A DNA stretch of 64,000 nucleotides, from positions 1 through 64,000 of the forward strand of contig NZ_FOKP01000016.1 of NCBI RefSeq assembly GCF_900112185.1. The letters run 5' to 3'. Origin of the DNA: Allobosea sp. CRIB-10 (GTDB taxonomy: Bacteria > Pseudomonadota > Alphaproteobacteria > Rhizobiales > Beijerinckiaceae). The position numbers and the translations under genes are program-made. Of the stretch, positions 57,058 to 64,000 are shown piece after piece. The notes below the pieces were generated by a model. That model was given only the letters and a program-made list of their open reading frames with translations. It was not told the origin of the DNA and did no database searches. Position 1 is the stretch's first letter; each line of letters opens with the position of its first letter.

Positions 57058-58394
57058 CAGCGCCTTGCCCCCCTCAACTTCGCCTTCTTGACCAGCCCCT
57101 CATACTGATGGGCCAGCAAATGACCATGGACCTGAGCCACCGTGTCCATCGTCGTCGTCACCACGATCAGCAGCGAGGTGCCGCCGAGCAGGATGATCGG
57201 AATCTGGGCATAGGTGATCATGAACTCGGGGATCAAGCAGACGATAGTCAAATAGGCGGCGCCGAGCACGGTGATGCGGGTCAGCACCCGGTCGATATGC
57301 TCGGCGGTGCGCTCGCCGGGACGGATGCCGGGCATGAAGCCGCCATGCTTCTTGAGGTTGTCCGCCGTCTCGACCGGATTGAACACGATCGCGGTGTAGA
57401 AGAAGCAGAAGAAGATGATCAGCGCCGCATAGAGGATCATGAACAGCGGCCGGCCATGCGCCAGATAGGTCGCGAGCGTCGACAGGATGCCCGTCCCGCC
57501 CGAGGCTTGGCTGAAGCTGGCGATCGTGGTCGGCAGCAGCAGCAGCGACGAGGCGAAGATCGGCGGGATCACGCCGGCGGTGTTGAGCTTCAGCGGCAGG
57601 AACGAGGTCTGGCCCTCATACATGCGGTTGCCGACCTGGCGCTTCGGATAGTTGATCAGCAGGCGGCGCTGGGCGCGCTCGACGAAGACGACGAAGGCGA
57701 TGACGCAGACCGCCATGACCAGCACCAGCAGCAGGAGGCCGGTCGAGATCGCGCCCTGGCGGCCGAGCTCGAGCGTCTGGGCCAGCTGCGCCGGGAACTC
57801 GGCGATGATGCCGGCGAAGATGATCATCGAGGTGCCGTTGCCGATGCCGCGGCTGGTGATCTGCTCGCCGAGCCAGAGCAGGAACATGGTGCCGCCGACC
57901 AGCGTGATCGTGGTCGAGATCAGGAAGAACGGCCCCGGCTCCAGCACGAGATTGCCCGAGCCTTGAAGACCCACGCCGATGCCCCAGGCCTGGAACAGTG
58001 CCAGCACCAGCGTCAGATAGCGCGTGTACTGGTTGAGGATCTTGCGACCCGCCTCGCCTTCCTTCTTCAGCGCCTCGAAGGTCGGGACGACGCTGGAGAG
58101 CAGCTGGATGATGATCGAGGCCGAGATGTACGGCATGATCGCCAGCGCGAAGATCGCAAGCCGGCCGACGGCGCCGCCGGAGAACATGTTGAACAGGCCG
58201 AGCACGCCCGACTGGGTCTGCTTGAACAGGTCGGCGACCGCATCCGGGTTCATGCCGGGCAGCGGGATATAGGTGCCGAGCCGATAGACGATCAGCGCCC
58301 CCAGCGTGAACCAGATCCGCTTCTTCAACTCGTCGGCCTTGGCCAGCGCGCCGAAGTTCAGGTTTGCCGCAAGCTGTTCAGCCGCCGATGCCAT
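57057..58394 (-). CDS. secY: Protein translocase subunit SecY
   Basis: 445 residues with ten transmembrane helices; opens [20 protein letters not shown] and contains [14 protein letters not shown] and the plug and pore-ring segments. Central pore of the SecYEG channel in the inner membrane. Preceded by a 223-bp spacer with two long hairpin repeats separating it from rplO. Confidence 0.97.
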   Translation of the reverse strand: MASAAEQLAANLNFGALAKADELKKRIWFTLGALIVYRLGTYIPLPGMNPDAVADLFKQTQSGVLGLFNMFSGGAVGRLAIFALAIMPYISASIIIQLLSSVVPTFEALKKEGEAGRKILNQYTRYLTLVLALFQAWGIGVGLQGSGNLVLEPGPFFLISTTITLVGGTMFLLWLGEQITSRGIGNGTSMIIFAGIIAEFPAQLAQTLELGRQGAISTGLLLLVLVMAVCVIAFVVFVERAQRRLLINYPKRQVGNRMYEGQTSFLPLKLNTAGVIPPIFASSLLLLPTTIASFSQASGGTGILSTLATYLAHGRPLFMILYAALIIFFCFFYTAIVFNPVETADNLKKHGGFMPGIRPGERTAEHIDRVLTRITVLGAAYLTIVCLIPEFMITYAQIPIILLGGTSLLIVVTTTMDTVAQVHGHLLAHQYEGLVKKAKLRGARR

Positions 58395-58500
58395 GCGTCC
58401 GGTCCTTGGGTGTAGAATTCTGGTCTAGACAGTCGAACGGCGGCCAAGGCTTCGGGCCCGGCCGCCGCTCGCGTTAGTCATGTAAGCGCAAGAGCCGGAT

Positions 58501-58615
58501 GCTTCCAGATGGCTGCACGCAGTGCAGTCATCTGGAAGCTGAATCCGTCTCTCATCAAAAAGTTGGAGCAGGATTCATGCGAAAAACCGGTTCCCACTTT
58601 TTCGCATCCTGCTCC
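58501..58615. repeat. Two hairpin repeats inside the spc operon
   Basis: First unit 58501-58539: outer arms GCTTCCAGATG/CATCTGGAAGC around inner CTGCAC-GCA-GTGCAG. Second unit 58565-58615: GGAGCAGGAT...ATCCTGCTCC with GCGAAAAAC/GTTTTTCGC-like inner pairing around ACCGGTT. The second is a well-known Hyphomicrobiales extragenic type. Located between rplO and secY. Confidence 0.85.
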
Positions 58616-58617
58616 GG

Positions 58618-59091
58618 TCACGCCTGTGAAGCGGCGGCCGCCAGGATTTTGACCGTGCCGCCAGCCTTCTCGATCGCCTCGACGGCCGACTTCGACGCAC
58701 CAGCCACCTCGAAGGCGAGCTTCGCCTTGAGCTCGCCGACGCCGAGGATCTTGACGCCGTCGCGCGCCGCCTTCGAGATCACGCCGGCAGCGACCAGCGA
58801 CTCGATGGTGACGGTGCCGTCCAGCTTGCCGGCTTCGACAGCCTGCTGGATGCGGCCGAGATTGACCTCGTTCAGCTCGCGGGCGAACAGGTTGTGGAAG
58901 CCGCGCTTCGGCAGGCGCCGATAGAGCGGCATCTGGCCGCCTTCGAAGCCCTTGACCGCCACGCCGGCGCGAGCCTTCTGGCCCTTGACGCCACGCCCGC
59001 CGGTCTTGCCCTTGCCGGAGCCGATGCCGCGGCCGACGCGAATACGCGACTTGCTCGCGCCTTCGTTGTCACGAATGTCAGTGAGTTTCAT
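58618..59091 (-). CDS. rplO: 50S ribosomal protein L15
   Basis: 157 residues from ATG at 59091: [20 protein letters not shown], then [20 protein letters not shown] and [14 protein letters not shown], all L15 hallmarks. C-terminal alanine-rich tail. Large-subunit assembly protein. Stop lies 3 bp from a repeat element. Confidence 0.97.
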   Translation of the reverse strand: MKLTDIRDNEGASKSRIRVGRGIGSGKGKTGGRGVKGQKARAGVAVKGFEGGQMPLYRRLPKRGFHNLFARELNEVNLGRIQQAVEAGKLDGTVTIESLVAAGVISKAARDGVKILGVGELKAKLAFEVAGASKSAVEAIEKAGGTVKILAAAASQA

Positions 59092-59104
59092 GGTTCGCCC
59101 CTCC

Positions 59105-59299
59105 TCACTTCGCGTCGGCAACGCGGACGAGGTGCTTGACCTTCTCGACCATGCCACGCGCAGCCGGCGTGTCCTGCAGGGTCGATTGGCGGCGGATCTT
59201 GTTCAGGCCGAGACCGATCAGGGTCTGGCGCTGCGAGGCGTCGCGGCGGATCGGCGAACCGATCTGCTCGACGGTGAAGGTCTTCTCAGCCTTTGCCAT
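59105..59299 (-). CDS. rpmD: 50S ribosomal protein L30
   Basis: 64 residues from ATG at 59299. [20 protein letters not shown] and [20 protein letters not shown] are typical of bacterial L30. In standard order between rpsE and rplO. Confidence 0.96.
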   Translation of the reverse strand: MAKAEKTFTVEQIGSPIRRDASQRQTLIGLGLNKIRRQSTLQDTPAARGMVEKVKHLVRVADAK

Positions 59300-59309
59300 C
59301 GAACCCTCC

Positions 59310-59870
59310 TCACGCGTCCGCGCCGGCATCCGCGCCGGCATCGCGGCGGCGGGTCTGCAGGGCCGAAACCTTGAGCGAGCGACGCGCAGCGACGCTGCGC
59401 GGCGAATCCTCGTTCTTCAGCGCATCGAAGGTGGCGCGCACGAGGTTGTAGGGGTTCGAGGAGCCGAGCGACTTCGAGACCACGTCCTGCATGCCGACCG
59501 CCTCGAAGACGGCGCGCATCGGGCCGCCGGCGATGATGCCGGTACCGGCCGGGGCAGCGCGGAGCACGACCTTGCCGGCGCCGTGACGGCCCTGGACGTC
59601 GTGATGCAGCGTGCGGCCTTCGCGCAGCGGGATGCGGACGAGGCCGCGCTTGGCGGCTTCCGTCGCCTTGCGGATCGCCTCGGGAACTTCACGGGCCTTG
59701 CCGTGGCCGAAGCCGACGCGGCCCTTCTGGTCGCCGACGACGACGAGGGCGGCAAAGCCAAAGCGACGGCCGCCCTTCACCACCTTGGCGACGCGGTTGA
59801 TGTGGACCAGCCGGTCCACGAATTCCGAATCGCGCTCTTCGCGATCGCGATCACGAGGTTCTCTCGCCAT
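59310..59870 (-). CDS. rpsE: 30S ribosomal protein S5
   Basis: 186 residues. [20 protein letters not shown] and the [20 protein letters not shown] loop are the S5 signatures. N-terminus has a charged repeat-like DRDREERD and the C-terminus a GADAGADA tail, encoded by a short tandem repeat. Role in decoding accuracy. Confidence 0.97.
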   Translation of the reverse strand: MAREPRDRDREERDSEFVDRLVHINRVAKVVKGGRRFGFAALVVVGDQKGRVGFGHGKAREVPEAIRKATEAAKRGLVRIPLREGRTLHHDVQGRHGAGKVVLRAAPAGTGIIAGGPMRAVFEAVGMQDVVSKSLGSSNPYNLVRATFDALKNEDSPRSVAARRSLKVSALQTRRRDAGADAGADA

Positions 59871-59957
59871 GTCTTCCTCTTACTTGCGCGGACGGTGCCG
59901 ATCCTGGCCCGCCGCTCGCTCGAGCGCTCCGGAATGGAGCGACTTCCCAAATGCGAC

Positions 59958-59986
59958 ATGCGGGAAGCCTTTTGGGCCTCCCGCAT
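59958..59986. other. Hairpin in the rplR-rpsE spacer
   Basis: ATGCGGGA (59958-59965) / TCCCGCAT (59979-59986) with inner GCC/GGC pairing, in an unusually long 134-bp gap between rplR and rpsE. No T-run. Could be an RNA processing site or an attenuator; no proof. Confidence 0.5.
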
Positions 59987-60004
59987 CCCGCGGTGTTCAA
60001 CCAA

Positions 60005-60367
60005 TCAGAAGCTCAGCCCGCCTTCGCGAGCGGCCTCGGCCAGCGCCTTGACGCGGCCATGGTACATATAGGCGCCACGGTCGAACACGACCTCCTTGAC
60101 GCCGGCCTTGATGGCGCGCTCGGCAAGGATCTTGCCGATCTGCGCCGCGGCCTCGACATTCGCGCCCGACTTGATGTCGGCGCGGATATCCTTGTCGAGC
60201 GACGAGGCCGAAGCGAGCGTCAGCCCCTTCGTGTCGTCGATGACCTGCGCGTAGATCTGCTTGCCGGTGCGGTGCACCGACAGGCGGGCGCGGCCATTGG
60301 CCACTGCCTTGATCGCGCGGCGGACGCGGGCCTTGCGGCGCGCAGTCGCAACTGTCTGCTTGCTCAT
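60005..60367 (-). CDS. rplR: 50S ribosomal protein L18
   Basis: 120 residues; [20 protein letters not shown] and the C-terminal [20 protein letters not shown] are the L18 pattern. Binds 5S rRNA. Confidence 0.97.
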   Translation of the reverse strand: MSKQTVATARRKARVRRAIKAVANGRARLSVHRTGKQIYAQVIDDTKGLTLASASSLDKDIRADIKSGANVEAAAQIGKILAERAIKAGVKEVVFDRGAYMYHGRVKALAEAAREGGLSF

Positions 60368-60378
60368 GGCTCCGGTCC

Positions 60379-60912
60379 TTACTTCTTCTTGCCTTCCTTG
60401 CGGAAGATGAATTCGCCGGCGTACTTGACGCCCTTGCCCTTGTAGGGCTCGGGACCGCGATAGTCGCGGATCTCGGCGGCGGTCTGGCCGACGACCTGCT
60501 TGTCGATGCCGACGACGACGATTTCCGTCGGCTTCGGCGTCGTGATCGTCACCCCGGCCGGGATTTCATAGTCGATGTCGTGGCTGTAGCCGAGCGAGAG
60601 CTTCAGGACCTTGCCGGCGACAGCGGCCTTGTAGCCGACGCCGTTGATCTCGAGCTTCTTCTCGAATCCGGCCGTCGTGCCGACGACCAGGTTGTTGATG
60701 CGGGCGCGCGAGGTGCCCCAGAGCGCGCGGGCGCGCTTGGTCTGCGAGCGCGGCTGGACGGCGATGGCGCCGTTCTCCAGGGCGACCGAGACCTCCTCGG
60801 GAACCACGAAGGACAGTTCGCCCTTCGCGCCCTTGACCTTGACCAGCTGGCCCGAGACGTTGGCGGTGACGCCAGCGGGGACCGAGACGGGCTTCTTACC
60901 GATACGAGACAT
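60379..60912 (-). CDS. rplF: 50S ribosomal protein L6
   Basis: 177 residues: [20 protein letters not shown], and the C-terminal [17 protein letters not shown] signature. Two L6 domains. Next to rpsH as usual. Confidence 0.97.
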   Translation of the reverse strand: MSRIGKKPVSVPAGVTANVSGQLVKVKGAKGELSFVVPEEVSVALENGAIAVQPRSQTKRARALWGTSRARINNLVVGTTAGFEKKLEINGVGYKAAVAGKVLKLSLGYSHDIDYEIPAGVTITTPKPTEIVVVGIDKQVVGQTAAEIRDYRGPEPYKGKGVKYAGEFIFRKEGKKK

Positions 60913-60947
60913 TGGATCTCTCCTGATGAGCAGCTGTGCGTGAAAGG

Positions 60948-61346
60948 TCAGAAGACCTTGCAGAGCACTTCGCCGCCCACGTTCTGCTCGCGGGCAAGGT
61001 GATCGGACATCACGCCGCGGGGCGTGGAGACGATGGTGACGCCGAGGCCGTCGGCCACGCGCGGCATGGTCTCGACCGAGGAGTAGACGCGACGGCCGGG
61101 CTTCGACACCCGCGAGATCGACCGGATGACCGGCTGTCCCTCGTGGTACTTCAGCTCGATGTCGAACTCGGTGCGGCCGTTGCCGAACTCGGTGGTCGAA
61201 TAGCCGCGGATGTAGCCTTCCGACTGCAGCACGTCGAGGACGCGGGCGCGCAGCTTCGAGCCCGGGGTCGTGACGCGCGACTTGCGCCGCATCTGCGCAT
61301 TGCGGATGCGGGTCAGCATATCGCCAAGCGGATCGATGATCGCCAT
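60948..61346 (-). CDS. rpsH: 30S ribosomal protein S8
   Basis: 132 residues: [19 protein letters not shown] opening and [19 protein letters not shown] near the end. Binds 16S rRNA and in E. coli is the spc translational repressor. Confidence 0.97.
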   Translation of the reverse strand: MAIIDPLGDMLTRIRNAQMRRKSRVTTPGSKLRARVLDVLQSEGYIRGYSTTEFGNGRTEFDIELKYHEGQPVIRSISRVSKPGRRVYSSVETMPRVADGLGVTIVSTPRGVMSDHLAREQNVGGEVLCKVF

Positions 61347-61358
61347 GATGCTACCTCC

Positions 61359-61664
61359 TCACCAGCTCGACTTGACGAGGCCGGGAACCAGCCCCTTGTT
61401 GCCGAGCTCGCGCAGAGCAACGCGCGACATTTTCAGCTTGCGATAGAACGCGCGCGGGCGGCCGGTGACTTCGCAACGGTTGCGCACGCGGATGCCGGCG
61501 GAATTGCGCGGCAGTTCGGCCAGCTTCAGGCGAGCGAGGAAACGCTCGTCCATCGACTGGTTCTCGTCATTGGCGATCGCGAGAAGGCGCGCCCGGCGGC
61601 CCGCGAACTTCTTCACGAGCGCCTTGCGGTGGTTGTTCTTCTCGACGGAGCTCTTCTTAGCCAT
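61359..61664 (-). CDS. rpsN: 30S ribosomal protein S14
   Basis: 101 residues, the long zinc-free form: no CxxC pairs; [20 protein letters not shown] and the terminal [11 protein letters not shown] are typical. 12 bp before rpsH. Confidence 0.97.
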   Translation of the reverse strand: MAKKSSVEKNNHRKALVKKFAGRRARLLAIANDENQSMDERFLARLKLAELPRNSAGIRVRNRCEVTGRPRAFYRKLKMSRVALRELGNKGLVPGLVKSSW

Positions 61665-61700
61665 CGATATCTCCTGGTTTCCGCGTATGAGCCCGAAGGC

Positions 61701-62267
61701 TCACTGCCGGAACGGGAAGTTGAAGTGCTTGAGCAGGGCGCGGGCCTCGTCATCCGACTTCGCAGTCGTGCAGACGATCACGTCCATGCCCCAGACCTGG
61801 TCGACCTTGTCGTAGTTGATCTCGGGGAACACGATGTGCTCCTTGATCCCGAGCGCGAAATTGCCGCGCCCGTCGAACGACTTCGGGTTGAGACCACGGA
61901 AGTCGCGCACCCGCGGAAGAGCGATGGTCACGAGCCGGTCGACGAACTCGAACATCCTGGTCTTGCGCAGCGTGACCTTGCAGCCCACCGCCATGTTCTC
62001 GCGCAGCTTGAAGCCGGCGATGGCGAGGCGGGACTTGGTGATGACCGGCTTCTGGCCAGCGATCATGGCGAGGTCGCCGGCGGCGTTGTCGACCTTCTTG
62101 CGGTCGGCAGTCGCTTCGCCAACGCCCATGTTGATGACGACCTTCTCGAGGGTCGGCACTTCCATGACGTTCTTGTAGCCGAATTCCTTGATCATCGCGG
62201 GACGGACGACGTCCTCGTAATGCTTCTTCAAACGCGGCGAGAGAGCCGCCTGCTGAGCCTCAGCCAT
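61701..62267 (-). CDS. rplE: 50S ribosomal protein L5
   Basis: 188 residues: [40 protein letters not shown] and [17 protein letters not shown]. Binds 5S rRNA and contacts the P site. Its start overlaps the end of rplX by 8 bp. Confidence 0.97.
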   Translation of the reverse strand: MAEAQQAALSPRLKKHYEDVVRPAMIKEFGYKNVMEVPTLEKVVINMGVGEATADRKKVDNAAGDLAMIAGQKPVITKSRLAIAGFKLRENMAVGCKVTLRKTRMFEFVDRLVTIALPRVRDFRGLNPKSFDGRGNFALGIKEHIVFPEINYDKVDQVWGMDVIVCTTAKSDDEARALLKHFNFPFRQ

Positions 62268-62577
62268 CGATCAGATCTCCCGAACGCTTGGCGAAACGGA
62301 CCTTGCGGCCGTCATCGAGCACCTTGAAGCCGACGCGGGTCGGCTTGCCGTCCTTCGGATCGGCGACGGCCAGGTTCGACAGGTCGATCGTGGCCTCCTT
62401 GCTGATGATGCCGCCCTCGGACTGGGCGGTCGCCTTGGTGTGCTTCTTGACCAGGTTCACGCCGCGCACGACGGCGCGGGCGTCCTTCGGCAGGACCTGG
62501 AGCACTTCGCCGTTCTTGCCCTTGTCGCGGCCGGCGAGCACGACGACCTTGTCGCCCTTCTTGATCTTCGCAGCCAT
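62260..62577 (-). CDS. rplX: 50S ribosomal protein L24
   Basis: 105 residues from ATG at 62577: [23 protein letters not shown] motif at the N-terminus and [19 protein letters not shown] later. The ATG overlaps the rplN stop as TGATG; a GTG one codon upstream is less likely. Confidence 0.97.
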   Translation of the reverse strand: MAAKIKKGDKVVVLAGRDKGKNGEVLQVLPKDARAVVRGVNLVKKHTKATAQSEGGIISKEATIDLSNLAVADPKDGKPTRVGFKVLDDGRKVRFAKRSGDLIDG

Positions 62578-62945
62578 CACAGCACCTCAGGAGCGAGCGA
62601 AATGATCTTCATGTGGTTCTTGGCGCGCAGCTCGCGCGGAACCGGTCCGAAGATACGGGTGCCCACCGGCTCCTTCTGGTTGTTGATCAGCACGGCCGCA
62701 TTGCGGTCGAAGCGGATCACCGAACCATCGGGACGCTTGATGTCCTTGGCCGTACGAACGACGATCGCCTTCATGACGTCGCCCTTCTTCACGCGGCCGC
62801 GCGGGATGGCTTCCTTGATCGAAACCACAATGATGTCGCCGATGCGGGCATAGCGCCGCTTCGAGCCGCCGAGAACCTTGATGCACATCACGCGGCGGGC
62901 GCCGGAATTGTCGGCGACCTCGAGATTCGTCTGCACCTGGATCAT
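62577..62945 (-). CDS. rplN: 50S ribosomal protein L14
   Basis: 122 residues: [20 protein letters not shown] start and [20 protein letters not shown] end are canonical. A 111-bp gap separates it from rpsQ. Confidence 0.98.
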   Translation of the reverse strand: MIQVQTNLEVADNSGARRVMCIKVLGGSKRRYARIGDIIVVSIKEAIPRGRVKKGDVMKAIVVRTAKDIKRPDGSVIRFDRNAAVLINNQKEPVGTRIFGPVPRELRAKNHMKIISLAPEVL

Positions 62946-63056
62946 GGCCTTGATCCTTCCATTCCATATCAGCGCGGTTTCCGGACAAAGGCGGAGTGCC
63001 TAAGCCCGGACTACGACTGACGGGGGTCGATCGCCCCCTGGCCTCAATGATTCGAC

Positions 63057-63299
63057 TTACGCCTTGGGAGCGTTGTCGAGCACAACCCAGCTTTTCAGCT
63101 TGGAAATGGGCTTCGACTCCTCGATCCAGACCGAGTCACCGACCTTGAACGACCCCGCCTCGTCATGGGCGTGATAGTTCTTCGAACGGCGCACCGTCTT
63201 CTTGAGGAGCGGGTGCGTATAACGCCGCTCGACCTTGACCACAACTGTTTTGTTTTGCTTGTCGCTGACGACGACGCCCTGCAGCACGCGCTTCGGCAT
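63057..63299 (-). CDS. rpsQ: 30S ribosomal protein S17
   Basis: 80 residues: [42 protein letters not shown]-fold 16S rRNA-binding protein. 13 bp from rpmC. Confidence 0.97.
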   Translation of the reverse strand: MPKRVLQGVVVSDKQNKTVVVKVERRYTHPLLKKTVRRSKNYHAHDEAGSFKVGDSVWIEESKPISKLKSWVVLDNAPKA

Positions 63300-63312
63300 G
63301 GTCCCCTACTCC

Positions 63313-63525
63313 TCAGGCGCTCACTGCCGCGGTCTTCGACCGCTGCAGTGTCTTGATGCGGGCGATCTCCTTGCGCACCTGGGTGACCCGAGCGGTGTTC
63401 TCGAGCTGGCCGGTGGCGCGCTGGAAACGCAGGTTGAACTGCTCCTTCTTGAGCTTGAGAAGCTCGTCCTGGAGCTGGTCCGTGCTCATCACTTTGAGAT
63501 CGGACAGGCGTTGAGTCGATTTCAT
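63313..63525 (-). CDS. rpmC: 50S ribosomal protein L29
   Basis: 70 residues, two-helix protein: [20 protein letters not shown] is the L29 signature. Located at the tunnel exit; part of the chaperone and SRP docking site. Confidence 0.97.
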   Translation of the reverse strand: MKSTQRLSDLKVMSTDQLQDELLKLKKEQFNLRFQRATGQLENTARVTQVRKEIARIKTLQRSKTAAVSA

Positions 63526-63535
63526 CTCGCCCTCC

Positions 63536-63949
63536 TTACTCGGCGATGCGCTGGATGAAGCGGGTCTTGATCGGCAGCTTGGCGGCGCCGAGACGCAGCG
63601 CCTCGCGGGCGATGTCCTCCGGCACGCCGTCGAGCTCGAACATGATCCGGCCCGGCTTGACCTTGGCCGCCCAGAACTCGGGCGAACCCTTGCCCTTACC
63701 CATGCGGACTTCGGTCGGCTTCTTCGAGACCGGCACGTCCGGGAAGATCCGGATCCAGACTCGGCCCGCGCGCTTCATGGCGCGGGTGATGGCACGACGG
63801 GCCGCCTCGATCTGGCGGGCCGTGACGCGCTCCGGCTCCTGGGCCTTCAGGCCGAACTGGCCGAAGTTGAGGTCCGTACCGCCCTTGGCGACGCCGGAAA
63901 TGCGTCCCTTGAACTGCTTACGGAACTTAGTGCGCTTTGGTTGCAGCAT
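63536..63949 (-). CDS. rplP: 50S ribosomal protein L16
   Basis: 137 residues: [40 protein letters not shown] and [20 protein letters not shown] are canonical. Contacts the tRNA elbow near the peptidyl transferase centre. Confidence 0.98.
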   Translation of the reverse strand: MLQPKRTKFRKQFKGRISGVAKGGTDLNFGQFGLKAQEPERVTARQIEAARRAITRAMKRAGRVWIRIFPDVPVSKKPTEVRMGKGKGSPEFWAAKVKPGRIMFELDGVPEDIAREALRLGAAKLPIKTRFIQRIAE

Positions 63950-63967
63950 GGCTCTTCTCGATCAGCC

Positions 63968-64000
63968 TTACGCAGCCTGCTCGCGACGTTCGCGGCGCTC
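63968..64000 (-). CDS. rpsC: 30S ribosomal protein S3, C-terminal fragment
   Basis: The last ten codons and stop (ERRERREQAA then TAA) run into the window edge, 18 bp upstream of rplP. The basic tail and the invariable rpsC-rplP gene order identify it; the rest lies outside. Confidence 0.85.
   Translation of the reverse strand, partial: ERRERREQAA

Overview
The window looks like chromosomal DNA of a high-GC alphaproteobacterium of the order Hyphomicrobiales (Rhizobiales). Bosea or a close relative is my best guess, made from protein flavour and intergenic repeat types, not from a database search. Pointers are a phosphatidylcholine synthase, alphaproteobacterial hypothetical families (DUF1489, DUF599, DUF3253, DUF2254), an adk gene inside the ribosomal-protein cluster, and hairpin repeats of kinds common in this order.

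Layout. 0-13 kb: DUF1489, two SDR oxidoreductases, an APH-like kinase, a biotin-dependent acyl-CoA carboxylase alpha subunit (probably MccA), a sodium:alanine/glycine symporter, a Tat-exported Kelch protein, and a divergent Lrp regulator/membrane protein pair with a perfect operator-like palindrome. 13-23 kb: an orphan TctC/Bug binding protein, the methylcrotonyl-CoA carboxylase beta subunit, lipB, a stand-alone FliN-like protein, tRNA-Leu(GAG), mgtE, two paralogous GH25 lysozymes flanking phosphatidylcholine synthase, and a ZntB-like transporter. 23.1-25.1 kb: an AT-richer accessory patch with an unknown protein and an OmpA-like domain fused to a hydrolase-like domain. 25-37 kb: isovaleryl-CoA dehydrogenase, an ABC exporter, an Ntn-type amidase, small membrane proteins, two decayed IS5-type remnants, a candidate small RNA, a glycosyltransferase, YdcF and a GST. 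37-51 kb: propionyl-CoA carboxylase alpha, a HAD phosphatase, the crcB-rluC pair, a TetR/DUF998 divergent pair, a porin, degQ-rarA, a BLUF photoreceptor and a second orphan Bug protein.

51-64 kb is the S10/spc/alpha ribosomal region, all on the minus strand. Read in transcription order it runs rpsC(partial)-rplP-rpmC-rpsQ-rplN-rplX-rplE-rpsN-rpsH-rplF-rplR-rpsE-rpmD-rplO-secY-adk, then a break of about 2.8 kb, then rpsM-rpsK-rpoA-rplQ. The break starts with a strong terminator after adk and holds a PhnA-like gene, a vapBC toxin-antitoxin pair on the opposite strand and an orphan amino-acid-type binding protein.

Metabolically, isovaleryl-CoA dehydrogenase and both methylcrotonyl-CoA carboxylase subunits (leucine catabolism) plus PccA are present but scattered over 35 kb. 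Intergenic space is full of short hairpin repeats. One of them appears to supply the stop codons of two convergent genes.
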